Assembly: GCA_014905825.1 (NCBI GenBank) | Contig: JACGCN010000010.1 | Coordinates: 248,001 to 312,000 of the forward strand | Origin: Lyophyllum atratum | Taxonomy: Eukaryota; Basidiomycota; Agaricomycetes; Agaricales; Lyophyllaceae | Reading direction: 5' to 3' | DNA length: 64,000 bases | Shown: positions 23,108 through 33,400 of the stretch, one piece after another | How the letters are laid out: the number at the start of each line of letters is the position of its first letter | How positions within the stretch are numbered: position 1 is the first letter of the stretch | The notes under the pieces: generated by a model | The model's database searches: none | What the model was told of the DNA's origin: nothing | What the model saw: the letters and a program-made list of their open reading frames with translations, nothing else | Program-made: the position numbers and the translations under genes

Positions 23108-23457
23108 CTAGCAAGTGCACGGCTTGTCCGAGCCCATGCAGCCGCACTTGTCGCCTACGCCCGAGCCGGCGCAGTTGCACTACACATCCACATCCCCAAA
23201 AAACTCCATCAGCGGGGATGTTCCAATGTGATAGGGAGGGGTGGGGAGGGTACTGACGCTGGCGGTGTGTTTCTTGTTCTGGCAGTTATTGCAGTTGCAC
23301 TGGTTCTTGGGGCATTTGCAGCCCGTGCCTTGGGTGCCGCACGACCTTCAACGGGGGGGGGGGGTGGGTGTGAGCTCCTACACTCCTACACGGTGGGTGC
23401 GCAGACGACTCACCCGCAGTTCTGGCTCTGCTCAGGGCAAGTACAATCATTAGCCAT
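23108..23457 (-). CDS. Cys-rich metallothionein, about 66 residues in three exons
   Basis: A small cytosolic metal-binding protein. The minus strand from ATG at 23455-23457 reads MANDCTCPEQSQNCG, a GTGAGT donor, then an exon GTGCKCPKNQCNCNNCQNKK, a second intron, and a last exon CNCAGSGVGDKCGC ending PCTC and stop at 23108-23110. Fifteen cysteines lie in about 66 residues, mostly as CxC pairs, with no aromatic residues. That is diagnostic of metallothionein-type Cu(I)/Zn/Cd chelators. The exons are too short to stand out as open frames. The first intron has a C12 tract before its acceptor. A TATA-like tttatata lies about 115 bases upstream, fitting an inducible promoter. Which metal it binds cannot be told. 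Confidence 0.87.
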
Positions 23458-23955
23458 GACGTCCGGAAAATAAGCTGGTGGGTTGTGGGTTGTGATTGTA
23501 TTCGTATTGGCTAATAGTAATGGTGGTGGTTGCGTTCTTGGGTTTCAGAGTCTGAGACGGGGGCGTGGGGGGGTTTATATACGTGCGGGGCGTGGGTTGA
23601 CGAGGGGATGACGTAGGGGGTGGAGGAATGTGCGCGGTGGTCTTGGATCTTTGTGGAAGGAGTGGCGCGGGTCTCGGGTCTCGGGCCTCGGCGCGGAGGC
23701 AAAATTAGATTGGAGATCGAAATTGCTCACTCCAGTGGATTGCCATTGCACTGCTGCTTGCTGGGGGGATGAGGACGGGCTGTTGGCTCGCCCTTTGCAA
23801 GGCCATAATACTCGCCGACTAGTTAAAATCCGCTTGCAACGGCACTCCTATCCCAACCCAAACCCAATGACGACACTCATGAATAAGGAGGTCCCCAGCG
23901 CGGCGTATAATTTAATTCAGCCCGCATTAATCAATCGGTATACATTAGCACAAAG

Positions 23956-25462
23956 TCACTTCCTCAGCCCCACCCACCCCACCAAACACCCCACAATCAC
24001 CGCCCCACCCCACGACCTCCACTGCCTTCCCACCCCCACCTCCCCTGGGCCCTTGCTCACCCCCGACCCCGACCCCGGCCTCGAGGCGTGCACCCGTTGC
24101 GGGTGGTTATGCACCCGATGCAGGTGCCACGGTTCCGTGCGCGCAGCAGCCGGGGGCTTGTTGGGCTGTGTTGGTGGTGGTGGTGGCGGGCTAACTTCGA
24201 CTTGCGCGACGCCGCCGAAGAAGTCCGTGATAAGCGCGTCGGTGAGGGGGCGCTTGTACAGGTCACTCCGGACGCCGGGGTGCGAGTTGATCTTGTTCAC
24301 GTCGTACGTGCCGAACTGTCGGAAGGAAGGAAGGTAAGTGAGTGGGGTGTTCATAAGGGGAGAGGGGAGGGGAGGGGGACTTGCGAGGTCGGCCATGGTC
24401 ATGTGGCTGGTCTTGTTGATGCCTTCCATGTATTCGAGGACGTAGTGGGTGTAGGCGTCGATTACGGCCACGCCGATGTCGTTGTCGTTTTCGTACTGCC
24501 GCAATGTCAGTGTTAGTGCAGGGAGGAGGGTGGACGAGGAGGGGGGGACGCACGGAGTAGGAGTTCTCGCCGAGCTCTGAAGAGCCGGTTGCGAGGATGT
24601 TGGGGGAGTAGAATTTGGAGTACATGGTGTTCGCTTGACACGTATCGATCATGAAGAATATTTCGTTGTATCTTCACAAAACGGCTGGTGAGACGACACA
24701 AGCCTTTCATGGCAACGACGGGGCATACCGCTTCTTCTGATACATCTGCTCAAACGCATCGGCGATGTCAAAGGCGCTGATCTCCTCGTTGTCCTGGAAT
24801 TTAAGGAACTCGTTGCCCCCATGGCCGGTCATGTACACGAAGACGTTGGATCGGTCGTCCGTCAGTAGGCGTTTGGAGCGTGGGACTGAGGGTTCCATTC
24901 GGCCTGCGGACGGATGATAAGAAGGAAAAATAGATACGGGCGATAACGACATACCTGTCAAGACGCGGATGAAGTTCTCGACTGTCACCTCGTAGCCCCG
25001 ATAATCGACCTCGATGTTGTCTCCGTAGAGGTCAAGATGCCGTCCGCGGTTGGCATACACGCTCCCGGGGAACTTGTTGCGTGCGTTGCAGGAGGCGTCG
25101 TCCGCCAGCATAAGGATGATATTCGAGTCCGGGATTCCTAGGCGCTTCACCGTCCGATACCTACGAGATACATGTCAGAATTGGACACTGAAGGTACTAC
25201 CCGAGATCTCACATTCCAAGGGCATTGGCCATATGCTGTAGAACAGTCAGCGATAGCGACGCCTGGTGAAGAGTGATGAACATACCCGATAATTGAACCA
25301 GTACCTCGAAGCGCAGACCAAGACAGCCCAGTTATTCGTATGCGCCGATCCCCCAGTCGTAGAGTTTCCAAAAAAGTCACGGACGGCATCCTCCTGGGAC
25401 GTGTCCGTGGCGAGGACAGCCAGAGCCCAGAGCAGGACGTGGAAGACGGCGAGGAACAGCAT
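23956..25462 (-). CDS. gpi8: GPI-anchor transamidase catalytic subunit Gpi8 (PIG-K)
   Basis: C13-family cysteine protease of the ER that cleaves the C-terminal signal of GPI proteins and joins them to the GPI lipid. The start at 25462 gives a signal peptide (MLFLAVFHVLLWALAVLA). Then come NNWAVLVCASRYWFNYR, GIPDSNIILMLADDASCNAR, YRGYEVTVENFIRVLTGR, the catalytic His in YMTGHGGNEF, the catalytic Cys in MIDTCQANT, and YSPNILATGSSELGENSYS. The C-terminal part has HPGVRSDLYKR, then a proline-rich luminal linker and one membrane helix (GGAVIVGCLVGWVGL). Several short introns separate these blocks. The upstream Met at 25507 is possible, but 25462 starts the signal peptide correctly. It is divergent from the HCNGP gene with only 46 bases between start codons. 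Confidence 0.93.
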
Positions 25463-25508
25463 GAGCTGAGTTTGAATTCCAACTCGATCACCAACCATCA
25501 TCCACAAA

Positions 25509-26836
25509 ATGCACGGTGAGCTCTTATCCCCCCCCTCCTCCCCTCCTCCAAGCTCACGACCCCGCAGGCCTCGTCGAATACGACGGCGACTCGCAAAGTG
25601 ACTCAGAGAACCACGCCTCCTCCTCCAAGGCCCCGCCCCGGGATAGTACCACGCATGTGAGAAACCTCATTTCTCTCCCCCTCATGGCCATTTCCCTCTT
25701 TGTTGGCTGTCCTTTCTGGTTCGGATAGGATAAACCACTGAAGTCCGGCCCCAATGCCTCCTCAGAACGTGCGTCCCCCTCATACCCATATACCCATGTC
25801 TCTCTGATTCAGGCCTGACAATACAATACAACAGCACGACGACCCCAAATCCAAAAATCGCACGTTATCATTCGCCGGCCCCCAGCTGCCGCCAAGACCT
25901 ACACCCGCGCTCATCTCTCGGAAGAAGCCCTGCAAGATGTGAAACCACAGAGTACAACCCAAAGGCACTTGTCGGAGTCTCCCATGGATCTCGATACGCC
26001 ACGTCCCAGCGAAGAGCCCGCCGAGCAACCCCAGGACGAGCTGGCGCGCATACGGGCGCTCATCCATCCACCGCCCATACCAGGCGTAGAAGACTGGGGT
26101 ATCCCACCTGCCTCGACCGAGCCCCCGGACCCCGCGATCGCAGTACGCCCCCTCCCCCATTTACCAAACCCATTTCTCACTAAAGCCCTGCTCCTCCCAC
26201 AGACCAAACTCGCGCAATTCCACGCCCTAAAGCGCGACCCCACCACCCCCAAACACTTCAACGACTCCCTCATGTCCAACCGCTCCTTCCGCAACCCGCA
26301 CCTCTACACCAAACTCGTCGAATTCGTCGACGTCGACGAGCGCACCACGAACTTCCCGCGGGACATCTGGAACCCGGACGACGTGGAACCGGAGTGGTAC
26401 GCGGAGCGAATCGGTACGTCGTTGTTTAAGAAGAAAGCGGGGCCTCTGTTCATGCCGTCCGCCGTTCCATCCCACAAATGACCTACCTATCCATTCACAC
26501 ACGCTACCCTCTACCCTCTACCCTCACGCGACACACCCCGCTGGTCCTTGTGTCTTGTGTCGTGCATCTCATAACGGGGGTTCCACCCGTTGGGCCTGTG
26601 AAGCCGAACACCAGAAGACACGCTCGGAAGCGCAGGCCGCGGCGCAGTCTGCGGGGAAGAGGGGGCAGATCAGTTTCACGTCGTCCGCGGCGGGGAAGGC
26701 TAAAGGGAAGGAGAAGGAGACAGGGACGAAAGCGGGGATGGGGACGGCGGTGGGGAGGAAGAGTCGCTTCCAGCCGTATGGGTCTGAGCTTGGGAGTGGA
26801 GGGCGGAAGGAGCGGGAGGGAAGTCGATGGGGTTAA
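25509..26836 (+). CDS. HCNGP / SAP30-binding-protein family nuclear protein
   Basis: The first exon encodes only MH plus one base. Exon 2 ([19 protein letters not shown]) is acidic and low-complexity, exon 3 short, and exon 4 long, with [15 protein letters not shown]. The diagnostic domain spans [33 protein letters not shown] and [11 protein letters not shown], the pattern of the HCNGP family (SAP30BP in animals), linked to transcriptional repression and splicing. A last exon starting [11 protein letters not shown] is Lys/Gly-rich and ends with GSRWG before the stop at 26834-26836. Introns were placed by phase. The N-terminal joins are less sure than the domain. It shares a very compact bidirectional promoter with gpi8. 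Confidence 0.85.
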
Positions 26837-27186
26837 AGGCTGTTTTATTGCTTTTTTCTTGTATGCCTGGGAATGGATTTATTGGACATATGAATTGAGG
26901 TCAAGGGTCCATTGGATCTGGACGTTAATGCGCGGGTCTACGATAGTGGGTGGAATGAAAGGATAGTGCAACGGGCGGGTGCTTTCGTGGGAGGGGTTTC
27001 ACCGTTGCAGCGACTAGTGTGCGAGGCTGCAGATAGCGTTGATGTTAGGGCATAAGCCACTCAAGCCATCAACTGAATGACGTCAGGTCGAATTTGGCCA
27101 AGTCACGAATGCGCAGATGCAATTAAGCAGTAAGTAAATTTCAATATCTCAACTACAGTAAGTTTCAATATCTCAACGCCTGCGTG
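26837..27186. other. Intergenic region with a short tandem duplication
   Basis: Convergent 3-prime ends of the HCNGP gene and the APH-like gene. Near 27127-27180 the segment cagtaagt...ttcaatatctcaac occurs twice with a spacing of about 26 bases. Nothing else is seen. Confidence 0.4.
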
Positions 27187-28041
27187 TCATGGGGCGAAAG
27201 GCATCGACTCTAGCACCCATCTGAACCCATCCAAGGATTTGTACTCTTTGTCGTACTCGCCCAACGGCGGCAGAATCCGGTCGATAAAGCTGTCAGGATG
27301 GCAGTGATGCTCAAAAGCCACATTCGCATACTCAAAGTACGCAGGATACCAGCCCGCACGTTCCCAATCTATGATCCACAGCTGCCTCTCCCCGTCCAGG
27401 ATAAAATTCCGCGGGGCCAAGTCCTGATGTGAGAACACAAGCTCATGTTTCGTGCTGCTGAAAAGCGTAAGTGCTGGGTCCCGCGCGAGCTCGATCCTGC
27501 GATTGAGCCAGCCCACGAGCTCGCTGTGCGTCTTGAAGGGCCCCGCATCGTAGAAGCCAAACCACCGGCCGCGGCATCTGTCCCCGTCAACAAGAGGACC
27601 CGGGGACGCCGGGTGCCCGACGTCAATGGTGCGCAGCTGACGGATGTAGCCCTGAAGTTGCGCGAGGACAAGTTCGCGCGTGGCATCGTCGAACAAATGC
27701 CAGGTCTTGTCCAGAGAGTCACCGCGTACGTAGTCCATCACGATATATACCTCAAACCCCCTCCGGAAGACCAGGTGCACATGTGGAACGGGTATAGTCG
27801 TATGCTTCTCGATAAATTCCATGGCCTGTGCTTCCGAGATGTGGCCTACCTTCACGACGAGCTCGTCTGTAATCTTGAGCACACTCTGAGCCAGAGGATC
27901 ATCGTGGAACTTCAAGCCTAACGGCATCAGTTCGAGGACCTCGGTAGGAGTGATGCGCGTATCTGGAGAGCTTGATATGATCTCGATCTCGATCGTACGC
28001 TTGATCGCTGGGGGAGAGGGCGGGCAGCTGAGGAGAAGCAA
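27187..28041 (-). CDS. APH/choline-kinase-like phosphotransferase (PF01636 type)
   Basis: Uninterrupted 284-codon frame. Kinase-like fold: LKITDELVVKVG marks the N-lobe Lys, AQAMEFIEKHTTIPVPHVH the helix and hinge, and VYIVMDYVRGDSLDKTW the linker. The Brenner motif HQDLAPRNFILD carries the catalytic Asp and metal-binding Asn, and IIDWERAGWYP is the DxD-like metal site. Such small-molecule kinases are heavily expanded in basidiomycetes; despite the family name, antibiotic resistance is not implied and the substrate is unknown. The start MLLLSCPPSPP is supported by a duplicated copy of the same 5-prime end at 33219-33400. A short upstream exon is not excluded. Confidence 0.85.
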   Translation of the reverse strand: MLLLSCPPSPPAIKRTIEIEIISSSPDTRITPTEVLELMPLGLKFHDDPLAQSVLKITDELVVKVGHISEAQAMEFIEKHTTIPVPHVHLVFRRGFEVYIVMDYVRGDSLDKTWHLFDDATRELVLAQLQGYIRQLRTIDVGHPASPGPLVDGDRCRGRWFGFYDAGPFKTHSELVGWLNRRIELARDPALTLFSSTKHELVFSHQDLAPRNFILDGERQLWIIDWERAGWYPAYFEYANVAFEHHCHPDSFIDRILPPLGEYDKEYKSLDGFRWVLESMPFAP

Positions 28042-28099
28042 GCTTCGTCAGTAGGTAGATTATGGACGGACTTAAATTCACGAACTACCCCGGCGTGCA
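27896..28099. repeat. Dispersed duplicate A: start and leader of the APH-like gene
   Basis: This 204-base segment (first about 49 codons of the APH-like gene on the minus strand plus its leader) reappears at 33219-33400 in the same orientation, with high identity. Shared landmarks are gcctaac, cgaggacctcggtagga, cgtatctggagagcttgata, gggagagggcgggcagctga and aattcacgaactaccccggc. Identity stops abruptly after cggcgtgca on the right. Confidence 0.85.
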
Positions 28100-28111
28100 G
28101 CAGTCTGCACA

Positions 28112-29954
28112 CTAAACGAAGAGATATTCAGTCTCGTTGCAGCGAGTAACTTGCACATAGCTTACCTCCGCCAACTCGACTCCTTGGGGGAACGACTCCA
28201 CCTCTTGAGAGCTGAGCACGGTCTCGGGCAAAATAATCTTCTTGAGTGTCGCGGTGCAAGAAGCGGAACATGTAGAATGACCCTTTGAACAGGACAGAGC
28301 CTCAACCAACGAGATATGGCTCGGCTCATTACCAGACCAGATTAGATGTGTACACCCGGAATCGGGGATGTGCTCTGACAACGTCGTTGACGATTGAACA
28401 CGTAAATCGCAACATAAAGTTGTTCCTTCCTGAATAACAATCTCAGTCGTATCGAATCCATGGGACCCGAAAGACACATACCTTAAACATATTCCAAATG
28501 ATTTGATGGAGCAACCACGGAGGGTTTCCGGGCGTGATAAAGATTTTGGCCCCAGAAGAAATAACGTTCTTCTTAAAGAAACAAATTAGTGACCGTCGTG
28601 CTTCGGCATGTGAGAATGAAGTCATAGTCAAGAAGTGCCCTTGTGGTGAAAAAAGTGAGGTGTAGAAGGCAACAGCATCGGGGTCGATCTCGCCGGGAAG
28701 GAAATCGAGGTCGATGTCATCCAGGAAATTCCCATCTCTCAACGTATTCAACAATATCTGTATCTCATCCCGAGGATTCCACATGGAGCCGCATCTCACT
28801 TCTGGTTCCTCCCGATATGGATGTTCCACCAAGGCAATCGGTGAGAGGTGTACCCCTGGTATTGTACTTTCCAGAGTTGCCATATGGTCACCATGGAATG
28901 TGTCCATAATGACGTAGGCAGCCCCGAGTTGCAACACCGCAAGCATGGAAACAATGATATCGGCCGGATGCTGGAGAGCGATGGGTACGAGGCTGCCAGC
29001 TTGGACTCCTTTCAAATGGAGGGCATAGGCAACATGAAGGGAGATGGCATGCAGATCTAGGTATGTGATCTCTATAATGCGCTGATGATAATCAAAAAAT
29101 CGGAGGGCAACCAATAGAGGGTCTGTTTCTGACCGTCGGAGGAAGAAGGTATGCAGAGGCGCTGCAATTTCGTCATCCTGCCGGTAACGGTCGGGACGGG
29201 CTGTCTCTCCATTGGACAACCTATTTTCTGCACGCGTGAGGAATTGGACGCTCTGCAGAGTAATGCACTGTCGATAGTTGTCGGTGAGCAAAACTCGACG
29301 ATACAGTGGGCTAATGAGGGACAACGGATGCAGGTGGGCGGAGTGGCAGCTCTGTGTATGGAGGCTGCGTAAAGCATTCCGTATGTTGACAAGGAACCAG
29401 CTAGCTTTGGAATGTCTTATGAACGATTTGTCGTAGACAACTTGAATAATGGACACATCCGAGTCGATACGTCGAGATATCATGATGGGTACGCATGACG
29501 CTATGGCAAGTGGGATGACTGTATCTGATGAGATGTCCTGATGCAATGCTATCCCAACTCGAGACAAAGGAAACGCATCGGATTGGACTGGAGCCCATGC
29601 CATCTCGGAGGTTGGATCAAGCTTTGGAAATTCAACTTCGAGGGAGCCGGAAGGTAGGACGACGGAGAACGTGACCCTTCCTGGACCACCTTGGTTACGT
29701 TGAGCTAGGGCAGTAGCTTGGAGCAGATCATTTTCGTCAATAAATTTCCTGTAACAGATATTGCGAACTCTCCACATTGTCGTTAATGGGGGTCGCCAGC
29801 CAGGTAGAATGAAAGGAAAAGAGCAAGCGTTGACAAAGTCGTAGGGGCAGTTCATGATGTCGTTGTGATGATGGTCTATACACGAGTTAATTTGCTGGGA
29901 ACATGACGAACACAAGAAATTACTCAACTGCAGCCGATTCGTGAGATTTGTCAA
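28112..29954 (-). CDS. NRPS-like protein with a degenerate, truncated adenylation domain
   Basis: A 503-codon frame (29954-28443) continues after one intron near 28490 into a second frame ending at 28112. Residues 60-230 resemble the tail of a condensation domain but without an HHxxxDG motif. Residues 280-370 match the start of an adenylation domain: YLDLHAISLHVAYALHLKG, then LVPIALQHPADIIVSMLAVL and QLGAAYVIMD. The ATP-binding A3 loop, normally YTSGSTGxPKG, is here YTSLFSPQGHFLTM, so Gly/Ser/Thr residues are lost. PPWLLHQIIWNMFK and, in exon 2, SSTTLSEHIPDSGCTHLIW match the region before A4/A5, after which the protein stops. The later core motifs, carrier and release domains are missing. It is probably non-catalytic, whether pseudogene or exapted protein. 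No other biosynthetic gene is nearby. Confidence 0.62.
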
Positions 29955-30286
29955 AATTTCTGTAACGTGTAAGTTTCAGGCTAAGCTCTTGGTTGGGTTC
30001 GATGTCACCGCTATACTGATCGTGGCGCTTGAAGCTGAAGTTCAAGTTGAAGTCATCCTAAACGAAGCAACGTGCACGTGATCACTGCCAACGACGCGAA
30101 GGACCAGGTCTATAGACCGGTGACCGTTTCCTCTACTGAGAGACAAGCTCGAGTAGAGGGGTGACAAAAAACCAATAAGCGATACAACTAAGTAAATCCA
30201 ATGAGAACAGCCCCGTGAAAACATTAAGAGCAGCTATAAACCCTTGCACAAATCTGATTTACATAGTAACAATACTTCAAAAGAGT

Positions 30287-32709
30287 CTAACAGCCTTCAG
30301 GAACATCGGTGTTGTCGACAAAGCCGGGACCGGCGTTGAGCCCGAGGCCACGGCTGGCGAAGGCCACAAAAAGCGAGCACTTGTTGGCACCATTGAACCG
30401 ATTCTTGTCAGCTTGTATCCATGCATCACGGGCAGAAACGACTGTTGGAACCATGTCATGATGAGGTACGCCAAGAACGCTGGATGCGATGTTACTCACA
30501 TGTGGGATTGCAAGGTTGCAAAAGCAGCGCATCGAGGAAGAGGTGCATGAAGACCACATTGCCCTCGTTTGTATCGGGGTTGGTCAGGGCAGTGTTGGAG
30601 AAACCGCGCTCGGCCACGAGGGCGGCAAGGACGTTGTGAAGCATGTTGGCCCAGACTTCGCCGATGGCTGGTGGAATGATCATGATGAGGATCACAAACA
30701 TGGTCTCGACACGACGGAGTACTAAGCGTACCGTGAACTTCGTTGAGTTTCGCAACGCTGGAGTAACGCAGCGGGTTGACCTTCCTGTAGAGCAAATGGG
30801 CAGTAAGTTAGTGATTCTGCGGAACCTAATCAACAGATAGTAACGCACGCGTCCGTTGAGTAGGGGGCAGTGCGGACGCCGCCTGTGTTGTTCTTAACAT
30901 ATTGGCCCAATACGAAGTCCTTGACCATATCAGATTTCAGGTTGACCCAGCTATGAGTTGACGATACAGTTCATCAGTAAAGAAGGCAAACTGGTGGAAA
31001 TTTAAAACGTACTCAGCCATCGCATCGGACCAGCCCTCTCCCATTCCACGGGCCTCGGTTGTCTGCAGGCATCGCCCAGTGCCGCCGCCCGTCATGCGGT
31101 TCGTCACTCCGTGGGTCATCTCGTGGACGACGATATCAGTTTCGAGGGATCCGTCGCGTCTGGGCTGGATCAGAAAGAAGGTATCAGTCTCTACTCCTCC
31201 TAATAAATAGATCGATACCCACATTTGTCAGATTGAAGATATACATGCGGCAGGTTCCCGGTTGACCGCTGCGCAGCATAAGAAATCAGACGGGTACCAG
31301 CTAGTCAAGCGAGGAAAAGGCAACGTACTCAGGTGGGGTAGCGAAGTTGGCATTGTTCAGCCCAGACGCATCTTGCACAGAGATTGAGACCCTGTCTCCG
31401 CCTTTCCCGCCTTTGCCAAAGTTTTTATTTTGGAAGTTGAAGGCCTTCTCAGTAAAGCCGTAGCGGTAGGTGAAGTCATGCACGGTGTTGATGATGTAGA
31501 ACGCGTTGTTCGTCGCGGCTCGCATGTTGGAAGCGTCGGTGGGATCCTTCGTATCATCATACTTGACGTTGAAGTTAAGACCTGCAGTGCTCTCGCCAGA
31601 GACCCGTTTGCCCACAGCCGCTGCGACGTTGTTACCTCTAGAAACAAGTTGGGACACTGTTGTTTAGAAGGAGGAGGATGACTTACGCCGTGTTCGTGGT
31701 CTTGGTACTACCGTCACTGTGCCAGCCGAAGGGAGAAGCCAGAAGATCTTGAGGGTTGACCAAAGTCTCTTGACCTTCGGGGAGCGTTTCTTTTCGGATT
31801 GGGAGAACAGTGTACTAAGAGTTCGGTGTTAGCTTATCGAAGCAACAGGGTATCGAACTCCTTCACCGAAGCATGTGCGACGAAATCCGTCACCGAAAGA
31901 ATCTGGCCAGTGTGTGCGCAAACATAGGCCTCGAACCATGTCCCCGTCATCTCATTTTGGATTTGAACGACATGAGTGAGAGCAACGGACCCGTCCTCGG
32001 TCACGAGGAACTCGACGCTCGGAGGCTGACCGTTAACCTTGCCGTCAAGGGCTTCTTCGACCTTAGGGATAAGGGTTTCGATGGCAAGAGTCGGTTTTGA
32101 GTCCGCAATTTTGCCTAATATACGTGAGATTGACGGTGGCCATAGAACATGCAACGGAACGTACTGGTGTTGACGAATGACGAGCCGAACGCAACCACCT
32201 TCTTATCCTGCCACGCTATGTTCGCAACCGCATTGGCGAAGGAGACACCCTCCTGCAATGGGGATCAGGTGCCGCCCGTCATCAAAATGCGGGGGACTCA
32301 CATGGCTCTGCTCTACATAGGCAAACTTGCTCATACCCTCCGTAAAGCCTGAGCGGTAGCTGACCTGTGAAGCATCGACGCCGAGCTGTGATTGCATAAA
32401 TGCGATGGCGGACTCTTCTAAAGCCAGAGGTATTGATGAATCGTTGAGCCCTTCAGGAGTGGGCTGCTCGATCCCCTTGCCGAAGGTCTACTCACAGGCC
32501 GGTATTAGTCCAAGGATCAAGGACATGGAATGTAATGGTGGACGAACCTTGAATGTAGACTCTGGGTGGAAGGCCTTGACCTGAAGTGCACGACCAATGT
32601 GGCTGACACGGTGTGTGGAGTGCCTTGCATGGCGCGGCCACGGTGACGCCTGCACGAGCGATGTGTAGATAGCGAGGAGAAGGAAGGAAGGGAATAAGAA
32701 AGATGCCAT
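30287..32709 (-). CDS. Fungalysin, secreted M36 metallopeptidase
   Basis: Secreted zinc endopeptidase made as a preproprotein. From 32709 the protein starts with a signal peptide ([21 protein letters not shown]). The FTP and inhibitory propeptide follow ([58 protein letters not shown]). The catalytic part has [20 protein letters not shown], the zinc motif HEMTH followed by [10 protein letters not shown], and [16 protein letters not shown] supplying the third ligand. The C-terminal exons give [36 protein letters not shown] and [13 protein letters not shown], with stop after PEGC at 30287-30289. All expected active-site residues are present. About ten short introns. The family serves extracellular protein degradation in saprotrophs and pathogens. 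No regulator site was recognised. Confidence 0.92.
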
Positions 32710-33063
32710 TTCCAGAACAGCAAAAGAAAACGCGATAACTAGATGCGTGAAAGAGGGGCGTGATAGCTAAAGGAGAGATGAGAAGGGGAGTGGAGAAGGC
32801 GTCGCCCGGTCTTATAACCATCTGGAGCGTGTGGCTGACCTGCAGACACTGGTCTGCTTGGCAGTTCCTTTCATGATTGATAAGCTTATGGAAGAGTTCT
32901 TCATGGAAACAATTTGTTGTAAATGACAAGGCTGATGATGCGATGAAGAGTCCCGTGGGTGTTGGTTCTAGGCCTGGCGGCAGGTTCTCTTGGGCAAGGG
33001 AGGTGAAGCTGGGGGTTAGGATAAGGTATCCCAAAGATTCATATGAGTTCCATAAGTGCTGTC

Positions 33064-33345
33064 TCAACACCCATCCACCTCAAGACGGGGGCCCCGAAAG
33101 TCGGGGGAGTGAGGGGGAGACTCTGGTCGACTCGGCCCCGGCGCAAGTCCAGGAGAAGAAGGACGCTGGGGGAGAGTCGTCGGTGCTTTCCATCGAGTCG
33201 TTTCCTTTGGAGGTGGGGGATCATCGTGCAACTCCAAGCCTAACAGCATCACTTCGAGGACCTCGGTAGGAGTGATGCGCGTATCTGGAGAGCTTGATAT
33301 GATCTCGATCGCTGGGGGAGAGGGCGGGCAGCTGAGGAGAAGCAT
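33064..33345 (-). pseudogene. Chimeric ORF made from a copied APH-gene start
   Basis: The 93-codon frame opens with MLLLSCPPSPPA, as in the APH-like gene at 28041, and stays collinear for about 40 codons with an in-frame loss of six residues (KRTIEI). It then switches into unrelated Pro-rich sequence (PPPPKETTRW, RPSSPGLAPG) and ends. No kinase motif is present. It lies 350 bases upstream of the fungalysin start. It is best read as a partial gene duplicate; the frame may be expressed because the copied leader came with it, but there is no evidence of function. Confidence 0.6.
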
Positions 33346-33400
33346 TCGTCAGTAGGTAGAATATGGACGGACTTAAATTCACGAACTACCCCGGCGTGCA
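33219..33400. repeat. Dispersed duplicate B of the APH-like gene start
   Basis: Partner of the segment at 27896-28099, about 5.3 kb away in the same orientation, with an 18-base in-frame deletion and a few substitutions. Both edges are sharp: similarity begins at gatcatcgtg and ends at cggcgtgca. No terminal inverted repeats or poly(A) were seen, so the mechanism is unclear. Confidence 0.83.

Noticed and set aside
27187..28041. Antibiotic-resistance aminoglycoside phosphotransferase
   Set aside because: Only the generic APH fold motifs are present. Such kinases are widespread in basidiomycetes, so no resistance role is claimed.
28112..33400. Secondary metabolite gene cluster around the NRPS-like ORF
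   Set aside because: No tailoring enzyme, transporter or regulator of that kind is adjacent, and the NRPS-like protein lacks carrier and release domains.
33219..33400. Retrogene or transposon insertion
   Set aside because: The copied piece includes upstream non-coding sequence and has no poly(A), terminal repeats or target-site duplication that I can see.
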